Below are positions 1-8,294 of a DNA stretch of 64,000 nucleotides, piece by piece. Position numbers and translations under genes: made by a program. How positions within the stretch are numbered: the first letter of the stretch is position 1; each line of letters starts with the position of its first letter. Below the pieces are notes generated by a model that saw only the letters and a list, made by a program, of their open reading frames with translations, was not told where the DNA came from and did no database searches. The stretch is from Metapseudomonas boanensis (GTDB lineage: Bacteria; Pseudomonadota; Gammaproteobacteria; Pseudomonadales; Pseudomonadaceae): positions 186,001-250,000 of the forward strand of contig NZ_JAGTIS010000006.1 of NCBI RefSeq assembly GCF_018704125.1. Reading direction: 5' to 3'.

Positions 1-1
1 C

Positions 2-1054
2 ATTACCGCGCACTACGGGCTTTCCAGCGACCAGTTCGTAGTGATTATGAAAACCAGCGAAGACAGCTGCCGTCTTTACCAGTCGTTGCAAACAATGGAC
101 AAACTGGCTTGGCAGTTGCGTCAGACCGAGGGTGTACAGACCACTAACTCACTTGCCGAAACGGTGCGCTTCATCACTGCGGGGATGGCTGAGGGTAGTG
201 GTAAGTGGCTGACCATCAGTCGTGATCAGGCGATCACCAACTCGTCGGTGGATGCCGCAATGATTTCGGCACCAGGTATCACTAACCAGAAGTGCTCAGT
301 GACCCCGCTTATTGCCTATCTGGCGGACCATAAGGCCGATACGCTCAACCGGGTACTCAAGGTCACCGAAGATTTCGCCGCGCAACACAATACCGCCGCG
401 GAATCTGAGCAGCCGTTGGAGTTCCTCCTGGCTGCCGGTAACGCCGGCATCGAGGCTGCGACCAACATTGAGGTTGAGAAGGGCATCGTCACCATGTATC
501 TCGCGGTATACGGTGCCACGGCGCTGCTCTGCCTGCTGACCTTCCGCAGTTGGCGGGCCACTGTTGTCGCACTGATTCCGCTCCTTATGACCACAATCAT
601 CTGCAAGGCGCTGATGGTCTGGCTAGGTATTGGCTTGAAGGTGGCCACATTGCCAGTAATTGCAGTAGGCGTTGGCGTCGGCGTCGACTACGCGCTCTAT
701 TTGCTCAGCGTGCAGTTGGCTGTCCAGGAGCGTGGCGGCAGCTTGGCCGTGGCCTACCGGCGCTCGCTCGATTTTACGGGCAGGGTTGTGGCGCTCATAG
801 GCTTGACGATGGCCGCAGGCGTCGTCACTTGGGCCTGGTCGCCCATCAAGTTCCAGGCCGACATGGGAATACTGCTGACCTTCATGTTCCTCTGGAACAT
901 GCTCGGGGCGCTGGTACTGATTCCCGCATTGTCACACTTCCTGCTCAACCCCAAGACCACTGCAACATCGCCTGAAGCTGCGCGAGGCGAGAAGGTCGCA
1001 GGCTCTGTGGAGCAGGGCAAGCGAGTGAATACCCAAGCGGTCACCGCACATTAG
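2..1054 (+). CDS. RND/MMPL-family transporter, C-terminal part
   Basis: The frame is open from the window edge, so the N-terminal portion lies outside; about 350 residues are visible. Roughly the first 155 look like an extracytoplasmic loop. Four to five hydrophobic segments follow, one carrying VGVGVDYALYLL, the Gly-rich TM segment with the Asp that relays protons in RND/MMPL transporters. A short charged tail ends the protein. This family exports hydrophobic or amphiphilic compounds at the inner membrane; handling of resin acids here is inferred only from the neighbourhood. The next gene starts 80 bp downstream on the same strand. Confidence 0.8.
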   Translation: MTAHYGLSSDQFVVIMKTSEDSCRLYQSLQTMDKLAWQLRQTEGVQTTNSLAETVRFITAGMAEGSGKWLTISRDQAITNSSVDAAMISAPGITNQKCSVTPLIAYLADHKADTLNRVLKVTEDFAAQHNTAAESEQPLEFLLAAGNAGIEAATNIEVEKGIVTMYLAVYGATALLCLLTFRSWRATVVALIPLLMTTIICKALMVWLGIGLKVATLPVIAVGVGVGVDYALYLLSVQLAVQERGGSLAVAYRRSLDFTGRVVALIGLTMAAGVVTWAWSPIKFQADMGILLTFMFLWNMLGALVLIPALSHFLLNPKTTATSPEAARGEKVAGSVEQGKRVNTQAVTAH

Positions 1055-1134
1055 TAAACCAACGTACAGACGAAGGCATCAGCCGATCCCAGCGGTCGGG
1101 CTTGTGCCGTGGCTAGCAATTGGAGGGAAGTCAG

Positions 1135-2106
1135 ATGTTCGAATTGTTGATGAGTGCCGACATGATGGTTCGGGATCCTGATGGGATGACGGAGAAGCTG
1201 GTAGACAAGCTCGGTGTCTACAAGCATGAGCGCTGGCGCCAGGCGTTCGATAACCATCCCTACATCGCGCACTTCCTGCGTGTGCATAAGTCATTAGCTG
1301 TGGCGCCGACACGCATTGAGCCTCAATGGCACCTCGATAAACCGAATCCCGGTGATCCGTTGTTCCACGACTTCCTGGAAAGCCTCAAGGACTACCAGGG
1401 GCATCACCGGCCGATGATCACTCACTCCATCGTCCTTGCCCTGCATCGTGAGAAGTTTGCCGTACTGGTGGACAAGTTGATGCGCCGCCGCCTGCCGTTC
1501 CGCATGGCGCAGCGTACTCCGGAGATGCCGTTCGACCGCCTGTGGCTCGGTGCTACGCCGGAGAAGCCCTACTATCAGCCCTCGGTCGATGGTGGCCTGT
1601 GCATCGAGATAATGGAGACTGAGCCACTGCAGATGCCTCCGGAGACCTACGCCCTGCCACCGGCCCAGCCGCGCGACCTGGCGCCAGGTGGAATGGTTCG
1701 GGTGACCGCCCGCGGCTTCCTGGTACGCGATCTGGATGAAACTCTGCGCAAGGTTTCCGCCAACCTCGACTGGGAGCCCAACGGCCCGGTGGAGCATCTG
1801 CGCGAAGAAGGCTATCGCCGTGCGCGCATGGGCTTCACGGTGGCCAACAGCGCGACCCTCGACGTGATCGAAGCGACCTACTGGAACACTGACGCTGGCC
1901 ACTACCTGAACAATTGGGGGCCGGGCCCGTACTACATTCGCATCGGCGTCAACGATCTGGCCGCCAAGGCTGAGGACCTGCGCGCGCGTGGCACTGCCTT
2001 TGAGTGGATCGAGTCGTCCGAGGCGGTTGGGGGGAGGCCGCTGATCAAGATCGATCCGAAAGAATTGGATGGTCAGGTCTTTGAGTTTGAGGAGTGCACC
2101 GCATGA
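1135..2106 (+). CDS. VOC (glyoxalase/extradiol-fold) family protein
   Basis: A 323-residue protein. The ATG at 1135 is chosen over an upstream TTG because GGAGGG at 1122-1127 sits 7 bp before it. The C-terminal half (about residues 190-320) resembles a VOC module: a VRVTARGFLVRDLDETL opening strand, then YYIRIGVNDLAAKAEDLRARG and a final GQVFEFEE strand. The N-terminal half could be a second, diverged module. VOC proteins use this scaffold for metal-dependent lyases, isomerases and dioxygenases; I cannot assign a full ligand set or reaction. The stop overlaps the next start (ATGA), so it is probably translationally coupled to the enoyl-CoA hydratase. Confidence 0.75.
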   Translation: MFELLMSADMMVRDPDGMTEKLVDKLGVYKHERWRQAFDNHPYIAHFLRVHKSLAVAPTRIEPQWHLDKPNPGDPLFHDFLESLKDYQGHHRPMITHSIVLALHREKFAVLVDKLMRRRLPFRMAQRTPEMPFDRLWLGATPEKPYYQPSVDGGLCIEIMETEPLQMPPETYALPPAQPRDLAPGGMVRVTARGFLVRDLDETLRKVSANLDWEPNGPVEHLREEGYRRARMGFTVANSATLDVIEATYWNTDAGHYLNNWGPGPYYIRIGVNDLAAKAEDLRARGTAFEWIESSEAVGGRPLIKIDPKELDGQVFEFEECTA

Positions 2107-2915
2107 GTGCTATCGATTCTCTTCCTCAGATCATCAACGAAGCGGTGCGCATTGAACGTGACGCTGCCGTTGGATGGATCGTGCTAACCCGACCCGGGCA
2201 GATAAATGCGATCAACGATAGCATCCGGCAGGGCGTACCTCAGGCGCTGGCACAACTCGACAAAGATCCTCAGGTGCGGGTCATTGTTATCCGTGGGGAA
2301 GGGGAGCGTGGGTTCTGCGCAGGCGCCGATATCAAAGAGCGTCGCGGTGTTGAATCTTCTCTGCAGGTTCGTCAGCGGATGGAAGGCTCACGCTGGATCG
2401 AGTCGCTGGATTCGATGGCCAAACCCGTCATCGCGGCGATCCACGGGTACTGCATGGGGGGCGGTCTGGAGCTGGCATTGGCCTGCGATATTCGCTTCGC
2501 CGCGCCGAACGCAATCTTTGCACTGCCAGAAACCGGGCTTGGCCTGATTCCTGGTGGTGGTGGTACTCAGCGCCTATCGCGAGTTGTTGCGCCTGGACGG
2601 GCACTGGACATGCTCCTGACTGGTGACCGGATGGACGCCGCGGAGGCGCGGCAGATTGGCTTGGTGAGTCGCTTGGCCGGCTCCGTGGAATCCCTTCTCT
2701 CCGAAGTGGCTGCCTTCGCCTTGCGAATTGCCAATAAGCCACCGGCGGCCTCTGCATTCGTCAAGCAGGCGGCTCGCGCATCCTTAGAGCTGGATCTGAA
2801 AAGTGGTCTGAACCTGGAGCTCGATCTGTTCGCGTTGCTGGCCCCGACCAAGGACGTGAAGGAAGCTGCTCTAGCATTCAGCGAGCGCCGTGAGCCGCGT
2901 TTCACCGGCGAATAG
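2103..2915 (+). CDS. Enoyl-CoA hydratase/isomerase family protein
   Basis: 270 residues, a normal crotonase length. The ATG at 2103 overlaps the upstream TGA. Crotonase signatures are visible: FCAGADIKE (oxyanion-hole segment), then GYCMGGGLELALACDIRFA, and ALPETGLGLIPGGGGTQRL, which holds the Glu-containing active-site region. Expected reaction: hydration or isomerisation of a 2-enoyl-CoA during beta-oxidation in the cytoplasm. It lies between a VOC protein and an SDR in a three-gene plus-strand unit, suggesting a side-chain or opened-ring CoA intermediate. The exact substrate is unknown. Confidence 0.88.
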   Translation: MSAIDSLPQIINEAVRIERDAAVGWIVLTRPGQINAINDSIRQGVPQALAQLDKDPQVRVIVIRGEGERGFCAGADIKERRGVESSLQVRQRMEGSRWIESLDSMAKPVIAAIHGYCMGGGLELALACDIRFAAPNAIFALPETGLGLIPGGGGTQRLSRVVAPGRALDMLLTGDRMDAAEARQIGLVSRLAGSVESLLSEVAAFALRIANKPPAASAFVKQAARASLELDLKSGLNLELDLFALLAPTKDVKEAALAFSERREPRFTGE

Positions 2916-2952
2916 CACTTACTCCCGTTAAGTCACGAAAGAGAGCAGTTTC

Positions 2953-3771
2953 ATGAGTACAGGAAAGCTTGCGGGGCGGGTTGCAATCATCACAGGTTCC
3001 GGGGGCGGTCTGGGCGCCGAATGCGCTCGGGTACTAGCCTCACACGGGGCTAGTATCGCGGTGGTCGATATCAACGGCGATGCTGCGGAGTCAGTGGCGG
3101 AATCTTTGCGCTCGGCAGGCAGTCAGGCACTGGGTATCCGAACCGATGTTTCATCGGAAGAGGACGTGCATGCGATGGTCGCGCGGGTCAAGGAGCGATT
3201 CGGTCGCATCGATGTGTTGCACAACAACGCTGCGGTGCTGGATGCCGAGCAGCGTCAGCGCGACCGTGATCTCTGCAACCTCGACATGGCGGCATGGGAT
3301 AGGGCAATTGCGGTTAACTTGCGCGGCGCAGTGCTTTGCACCAAGCATGTAGTTCCGGTGATGCTTGAGCAGAGCAAAGGCTCAGTGATCTTTGCCACGT
3401 CCGGTCTAGGAATGCAGGGTGATATGTCGTTGTCGGGGTATGCCACTTCCAAGGCCGCGCTGATGATGCTGCCAAAGCTGGTGGCAGCCCAATACGGCAA
3501 GCGTGGTATTCGTGGTAACGCCGTGCAGATTGGATTGGCGCCGCAGCACCCGTTGCCGGACGCCTTGCTGGACATCATGCGCGACAATCACTGTACACCG
3601 GAGCTCGGTACCCCACGGCAGATTGCTGACGTGGTGGCCTTTCTGGCGTCCGACGAGTCTTCGTTCGTCACCGGGACAACGCTTGTGGCCGACGGCGGCT
3701 TCAGCAGCCATACGCCTTCGCTTGTGGAAATGCGGAAACTGTTTGAGCAAATGGGCCGTACTGGGATGTAG
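2953..3771 (+). CDS. Short-chain dehydrogenase/reductase (SDR)
   Basis: 272-residue classical SDR. It has the TGSGGGLG nucleotide-binding motif near residue 15, VVDIN after beta-2 (an acidic residue suggesting NAD(H)), HNNAA in the NNAG position, and YATSK with the catalytic Tyr and Lys about residue 160. The C-terminal FVTGTTLVADGG is typical. Start ATG is preceded by AAGAGAG. It would oxidise a hydroxyl or reduce a ketone of a CoA or terpenoid intermediate. It is the last gene of the first plus-strand unit. Confidence 0.88.
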   Translation: MSTGKLAGRVAIITGSGGGLGAECARVLASHGASIAVVDINGDAAESVAESLRSAGSQALGIRTDVSSEEDVHAMVARVKERFGRIDVLHNNAAVLDAEQRQRDRDLCNLDMAAWDRAIAVNLRGAVLCTKHVVPVMLEQSKGSVIFATSGLGMQGDMSLSGYATSKAALMMLPKLVAAQYGKRGIRGNAVQIGLAPQHPLPDALLDIMRDNHCTPELGTPRQIADVVAFLASDESSFVTGTTLVADGGFSSHTPSLVEMRKLFEQMGRTGM

Positions 3772-4099
3772 TCGGCGAGGCCAGTGACAATCCTCAGCAA
3801 GGACGAATCTGGTCATTCGGAGGGACTGTGCCCTGTCTGCGCGCGAGCGGGAGTCAGGGATGTGGGGCACAGCAGTCGCTGTGCTCTACGCCTCCAAAAG
3901 CGGCAAGCGCATTACCAGTTGCACCTTTGCTGCTCCTGTCAGTAAGCATCCAATTGATACATCGTCTGCCCTACATGCCCAACTAGTAACCAATTCGGTT
4001 CGAATTGCGGGCCGTATCTTTTATGGTTGGCAACTATCTCAGGACGCCACGATCGCTGTCCTAATGCCCCTGGACGCAGTGACTGCGCGCTAGAATCAA
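3772..4099. other. Gene-free spacer between convergent genes
   Basis: About 330 bp between the SDR and the minus-strand MFS stop. A 77-codon frame at 3860-4093 has no recognisable protein features or convincing ribosome site. I see no strong terminator hairpin, repeat or RNA gene. Confidence 0.5.
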
Positions 4100-5368
4100 T
4101 CAGGTAATTCTTCCGTCGATACCAATCGGTGTAGCGAGTGAACCTCTGCCCTTGAGGCTCTCATCGAACTCTGTATTTCGCTTGACCGACAGTGTCCACG
4201 CAAGCGCGAAGCCCCCCAGCGACAGTACCAAGGCGAGTGCCGCACCCGTGGCAAGCATCAGTGGTGTGTGCCAGAAGAGGGGGGCGATGAGCGCCGACAA
4301 AACTGCGTTGAAAGCGGTCTGGGTGAACAATTGCAATGAAGAGCCCAGGCCACGCCGATCTGGTACGCAATCTAGTCCTAGCAGCGTGATGGTGGGTTGG
4401 ATCAGCGTCATGCCGAGTGTGTAGATGAATAGATAGGGTAGATACCATCCGAATGCTGCAGGTGCGAGATAGCTGACAGTAAGGTTCCAGAGGCTGCCCA
4501 ATCCCATAATGGCGAACCCTGTGACAATGCAGAAGCCAGTCGGAAACCGCGTCGCGTACCGGCCGGCCAGAAATGAGCCCAGCATCATTCCTGCAGTGGC
4601 GGGGCCGAAGAGCCAGATGAAGTCGGTTTCTGCTAACCCTAAATGTCGCATCAGGAATACGGGTGCAGACAGCACGTAAATGAAAAAGCCTGCGAACATC
4701 AAGGCAAAGGTCATCGCCCAAAGGACAAAGGGTTTGTTAGCCAACACCTGCCGATAGCCAATCAGCAAAGCGTGGCCTGAAAATAAATGTCGTTTCGACG
4801 GCGGGAGTGTTTCTGGAAGGAAAGCAATCACCAGGACCAGCAATGTAGTGCTGAACATTGCCAAGAATCCGAAGCTTGCGCGCCAACCGGCGTGGACCTG
4901 AAGCCAGCCACCTACGATCGGCCCTATAGCTGGTGCCAGCGCGAACAACATGATCACCAGTGCATATAGACGCTGGGCTGCTGCGCCTTCGTACAGGTCC
5001 CGAATCACCGCTCGGCCGATCACAATGCCGGCTCCAGCGGAGACGCCTTGCAATACGCGGCAGACATAGATCTGCTCGATGCGAGTTGCGGCAGCGGCGC
5101 CTGCGGATGCCAGCGCGAACACCACCAAGCCGACTATCACTACCGGTCGCCGTCCCAGGCTGTCGGAGATTGCGCCATGCCAGAGCGACATGAAGGCGAA
5201 GGCGGCGAAATACAGGGACAGGGTGATCTGCAGCTCGATGTCCGTCACGTCAAACACCGCCTTCATCTGCGCGAAGGAGGGCATGTAGATGTTGATGGTG
5301 AACGGACCCAGCATTGCCAGGCCGGCAAGCAGGATGGGCAGGAGTCTTGCCGTGGCAGGGGAAATCAA
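4100..5368 (-). CDS. Bcr/CflA-type MFS drug/efflux transporter
   Basis: The preferred start is TTG at 5368, giving 422 residues: GGAAGG lies 6 bp before it and the protein then begins directly before the first membrane helix. The frame itself runs on to 5440. Twelve hydrophobic segments are apparent. GPFTINIYMPSF in TM1 and SDSLGRRPVVIVG in the loop between TM2 and TM3 are the classic Bcr/CflA and MFS motif A signatures. A proton-driven exporter at the inner membrane, perhaps protecting against toxic diterpenoids or intermediates (inference). Its promoter region holds one of the ten shared 25-bp inverted repeats. Confidence 0.85.
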   Translation of the reverse strand: MISPATARLLPILLAGLAMLGPFTINIYMPSFAQMKAVFDVTDIELQITLSLYFAAFAFMSLWHGAISDSLGRRPVVIVGLVVFALASAGAAAATRIEQIYVCRVLQGVSAGAGIVIGRAVIRDLYEGAAAQRLYALVIMLFALAPAIGPIVGGWLQVHAGWRASFGFLAMFSTTLLVLVIAFLPETLPPSKRHLFSGHALLIGYRQVLANKPFVLWAMTFALMFAGFFIYVLSAPVFLMRHLGLAETDFIWLFGPATAGMMLGSFLAGRYATRFPTGFCIVTGFAIMGLGSLWNLTVSYLAPAAFGWYLPYLFIYTLGMTLIQPTITLLGLDCVPDRRGLGSSLQLFTQTAFNAVLSALIAPLFWHTPLMLATGAALALVLSLGGFALAWTLSVKRNTEFDESLKGRGSLATPIGIDGRIT

Positions 5369-5433
5369 GGGAAGCCTTCCGTCGTCGCGTCGTCGACCGT
5401 GGCACGTTGCCAGGGGGAGGTTTTGTGTGATTT

Positions 5434-5458
5434 TAGACAAAAAATTAAAAAGTGTCTT
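5434..5458 (-). promoter_or_regulatory. Shared 25-bp inverted repeat, site 1
   Basis: Arms TAGACA and TGTCTT are separated by exactly 13 AT-rich bases. Read on the minus strand the site precedes the MFS start at 5368 by about 65 bp, with a TAAAAT -10-like hexamer just after the second arm. Confidence 0.6.
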
Positions 5459-5510
5459 GATTGTTTCTGCGCATGCTTCGCTATACGGCGCAAGGCCGGC
5501 GTGTGGCGAT

Positions 5511-5533
5511 TTCTTTTACCGGCGGTAAAACGG
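5511..5533. promoter_or_regulatory. TTTTACCG-G-CGGTAAAA palindrome, probable TetR operator
   Basis: A perfect 8-bp inverted repeat about one central base (5514-5530). It shares the GGTAAAACG half-site, in the same register from the centre, with the palindrome at 8065-8089 beside the tetR gene. It lies upstream of the CrtI-like gene at 5716 and is probably bound by the same regulator. Confidence 0.6.
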
Positions 5534-5697
5534 ATACCCAACTGTTCGCCGGCGGTTATTGCTAGCGTGGCATTCCCGGCGGGCTTCCAGAGCGGCTGGC
5601 ATGGCCTGGGGCCGAAGCGCTGCCTGCTTTCAAGCAAGGCGTAGCTGCTCGGCAGCAGGTATGCCGGGCCGTCAGGGACTCACCATAAACAGCGACG

Positions 5698-5709
5698 AAC
5701 AAGAACAAT
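5698..5709 (+). promoter_or_regulatory. AAN-repeat (Hfq/Crc CA motif) before the desaturase start
   Basis: AACAAGAACAAT, four AAN triplets ending 6 bp before the ATG at 5716. No good Shine-Dalgarno is seen, so the motif occupies the initiation region. Confidence 0.6.
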
Positions 5710-5715
5710 CAAGTC

Positions 5716-7308
5716 ATGAACAACTACAACACGGATTACGATGTGATAATCGTCGGCGGCGGGACCAATGGTCTGTCGGCCGGCTGCTATCTGGGGATGG
5801 ATGGCAAGAAGGTGCTGGTGCTCGAGGCGCTGGACAAGATAGGTGGCATGGCTTCATCGGGCTACCTAATTCCCGAGGCGCCCCAGCATCTAGTGCACCC
5901 CTGCGCGATGGATATGATGTCCATGCGCGTGCATGCCCATGTGCCCCGTGAGTTGGAGCTCGAGCGGCATGGTTTCAAGTCGATCGAGCTGTCGCCGGGC
6001 TACGTCTACCTGCATCCCGACGGTACCTCGCTAGTGTTTTGGCGCGATCGGCAACGGACGGCTGCGGAAATCCGTCGCTACAGCGCGAAAGACGCCGACG
6101 TGTTCCTCGAGTTCATGAAGGTCATCGATCTGTTCCTCGACATTGCCTTGCCGATGATGCGGGTCGATCCGGCGCGGACCAACCTCATGACCAAGCTGAA
6201 GGTGGTGGGCACCGCGCTCAAGCACCGCAAGCTGAAGCCCGAGCTGATGGCCCTTATGACTGGCTCCGCCCATCAGGCCGCGCGGGAGCGCTTCGAGCAC
6301 CCGGTGACCATTTCCGCCATGTGCGCGCTGACCGGATTGGCCGGTGACATTAGCGCCGACGGTGGCGGCATTTATTACGCCCTGCTTGGTTTCCTCCACC
6401 GCTTCGGTGTCGGCCGGGTGATCGGTGGCATGCAGCAGCTCAGCAATGCCATGCGTGCTCGCTTGGAGGAGTTGGGTGGCCACGTTATGACCTCGGCCCG
6501 CGTCGGTGAAATCCTCGCCAGTCAAGGTAAGGTCCGAGGTGTCAGGCTGGTCGACGGGCGTGAGTTCACGGCGCGCGCGGTCATCGCCGGCTGTCACCCC
6601 AAGGTCGCGCTGGAGATGGTCAGTGCCGGGGAAATGCCGAGGAACCTGCTGACCCGCATTGCCATGGCACCGGCCAATGCCAGGGGCTCGGGGCCGTTGA
6701 AGGTCGACCTAGCGCTTGACGGGCAGATTTCCGTGCCCCGTTTCGAGGCGGCTAGGGGCGACGGCGTCGATCTGCGCAAGGCCTGCCTGATGATCGGTAC
6801 GGAAGAGGCGGTACTGGAGAACTTCGCTGCCAGTTCCCGTGGCGAAGTGCCGCGCCTACCGTACATCACCATGGTCGCGCCCAACTCGGTTGACCCCTCG
6901 CAATCGCCGCCGGGTCAGGACGTGCTCTACATCTACCCACCGGTGATGCCGGTCGCCCCGCGCGAGGGCTGGGACGCACTCAGGGAGCGAGTGGCCGACC
7001 AGGTGGTCGAGCAGTTGTCCGAATACGTCGAGGGCATCCAGGGGCACGTCATCGGCCGCTGGATCGAGGCGGCACCGGACTTTACCGCCCGCCTGAACAC
7101 GGTGAACGGCTGCGTGGTGCACATCGACACCACCTCCATGCGCTCCAGTGCCATGCGTCCGGCCTATGGGCTCGGTGGCGACACGCTGCCGGTCGAAGGG
7201 TTGTATCTGGGCAGCGCCGGCATTCACCCAGGAGGCGGGGTCAATGGCATGGCTGGACGTTTGGCTGCCAATAGGGTGAAGCGCTTCCTCGCCAAGGCCC
7301 GGCAGTAA
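5716..7308 (+). CDS. CrtI/phytoene-desaturase-like FAD oxidoreductase
   Basis: 530 residues. The N-terminal VIIVGGGTNGLSAGCYLG (about 11-28) followed by VLVLEALDKIGG is the Rossmann FAD-binding signature of the phytoene dehydrogenase/amine oxidase superfamily. The C-terminal LYLGSAGIHPGGGVNGMAG is the second FAD contact typical of CrtI-like proteins. Family members desaturate, isomerise or oxidise hydrophobic polyenes and cyclic terpenoids. Introducing double bonds into, or aromatising, an abietane ring would fit the island, but that is inference. It starts downstream of a TTTTACC palindrome and a CA motif, and converges on tetR. Confidence 0.85.
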   Translation: MNNYNTDYDVIIVGGGTNGLSAGCYLGMDGKKVLVLEALDKIGGMASSGYLIPEAPQHLVHPCAMDMMSMRVHAHVPRELELERHGFKSIELSPGYVYLHPDGTSLVFWRDRQRTAAEIRRYSAKDADVFLEFMKVIDLFLDIALPMMRVDPARTNLMTKLKVVGTALKHRKLKPELMALMTGSAHQAARERFEHPVTISAMCALTGLAGDISADGGGIYYALLGFLHRFGVGRVIGGMQQLSNAMRARLEELGGHVMTSARVGEILASQGKVRGVRLVDGREFTARAVIAGCHPKVALEMVSAGEMPRNLLTRIAMAPANARGSGPLKVDLALDGQISVPRFEAARGDGVDLRKACLMIGTEEAVLENFAASSRGEVPRLPYITMVAPNSVDPSQSPPGQDVLYIYPPVMPVAPREGWDALRERVADQVVEQLSEYVEGIQGHVIGRWIEAAPDFTARLNTVNGCVVHIDTTSMRSSAMRPAYGLGGDTLPVEGLYLGSAGIHPGGGVNGMAGRLAANRVKRFLAKARQ

Positions 7309-7337
7309 CGGGCACGAGGCAAGGTCTGCCGACAGAG

Positions 7338-7354
7338 CTCCCGCACGGCGGGAG
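7338..7354. terminator. Hairpin between convergent desaturase and tetR
   Basis: CTCCCGC-ACG-GCGGGAG, a perfect 7-bp stem with a 3-base loop. There is no long T tract on either side, so it is a weak or Rho-assisted terminator at best. Confidence 0.45.
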
Positions 7355-7387
7355 TTCGACTGCCAAGATGTATTTTCAGTCGGCGAG

Positions 7388-8029
7388 CTATTCGTGTCGC
7401 AGTGTGATGCCGGCCAGGATGAAATCGGCCGAGTACGACCGCCAGGTATTCATGCCTTCCTCTGAGGTGGTATCCAGGCCGGCGAGAGTGGACATCGAAT
7501 AGCGATTGGTAAACCAGCCGGTTGTCACCAAGGCAGCTGTGGCGAGAAACAGGCGAGAGTTGACGTCGGGCTTGAAGTCGCCGCTCTTGGCGCCGCGGCG
7601 CAGAATATTGTCGAACTTGTCGATCAACGCTGGCGCCATCTCCAGGAAGCGGTTGCGCGGCGTCTGGTGGCTGTTGTGATAGTGGATACCCTCGTGGGCC
7701 AGGGAACCTAGCAGGGGGTCCTCGCGGTACTGGTCGAAGAAGTGGTTGAGCATGGTGCGCATGGCTTCCGAGGGGGCAAGATCATCCACTTCCAGCCCCA
7801 CCAGTTCGGACATGATCCGCTCCGAGCACTCATCCAGCACGGCTACGAACAGGCCCTCCTTGGAGCCGTAGTAGTGGTAAATCAACTGCTTGGTAACCCC
7901 CGCCGCGCTGGCTACCTCTTCCATGCGTACACCGGAGAGGCCTTTCTCCGAGAATTCCTGGCGGGCCGCCTCGATCAGGCGGCGGATCGTATTGCGTTTT
8001 CCGGGTTCATTCTGCACGGCAGTTTTCAC
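7388..8029 (-). CDS. TetR-family transcriptional regulator
   Basis: 213 residues from the GTG at 8029, which has AGGAGG 5 bp upstream; the frame extends further but that part has no domain character. The N-terminal helix-turn-helix covers about residues 13-60: AARQEFSEKGLSGVRMEEVA, then AGVTKQLIYHYYGSKEGL. The remaining helical domain should bind the inducer. It is divergent from the P450 operon, and a 25-bp near-perfect palindrome sits 36 bp upstream. A second copy of that palindrome lies before the desaturase, so I infer a local repressor of itself, the P450 operon and the desaturase. Confidence 0.88.
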   Translation of the reverse strand: MKTAVQNEPGKRNTIRRLIEAARQEFSEKGLSGVRMEEVASAAGVTKQLIYHYYGSKEGLFVAVLDECSERIMSELVGLEVDDLAPSEAMRTMLNHFFDQYREDPLLGSLAHEGIHYHNSHQTPRNRFLEMAPALIDKFDNILRRGAKSGDFKPDVNSRLFLATAALVTTGWFTNRYSMSTLAGLDTTSEEGMNTWRSYSADFILAGITLRHE

Positions 8030-8064
8030 CCATGCCTCCTTATGACAACGACGGGTCGATGTAC

Positions 8065-8089
8065 TTCGTTTGACCCTGGGTAAAACGAA
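8065..8089. promoter_or_regulatory. 25-bp palindrome, probable TetR operator
   Basis: The arms TTCGTTTgACCC and GGGTaAAACGAA surround one central base and mismatch at only one symmetric pair. It lies between tetR and the P450 operon and shares the GGTAAAACG half-site with 5511-5533. Confidence 0.7.
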
Positions 8090-8262
8090 TCGGGTCGCAG
8101 AAACAGGGCAGCCCGTTAGTATCCCGAGTCGGTGGATCCGAAAGGATACCGTTCCTTGCAGTGAGGTGAGCGAAATGGCGTGTTTCCAAATGAAAAACGC
8201 AGCCGCACGCTCGCTACCGCGATCCTGATGACCTGTCTTCGCGCCGGCGTCACTCGATTTCC

Positions 8263-8274
8263 AACAACAACAAT
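8263..8274 (+). promoter_or_regulatory. AAN-repeat (CA motif) before the P450 start
   Basis: AACAACAACAAT, four AAN triplets, 20 bp before the ATG at 8295. A similar motif precedes most operon-leading genes in the island. Confidence 0.6.
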
Positions 8275-8294
8275 TCCACAGAGTGTTGAATCTC

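Noticed and set aside
3860-4093. Small plus-strand ORF in a spacer
   Set aside because: No convincing ribosome site, domain or hydrophobic pattern.
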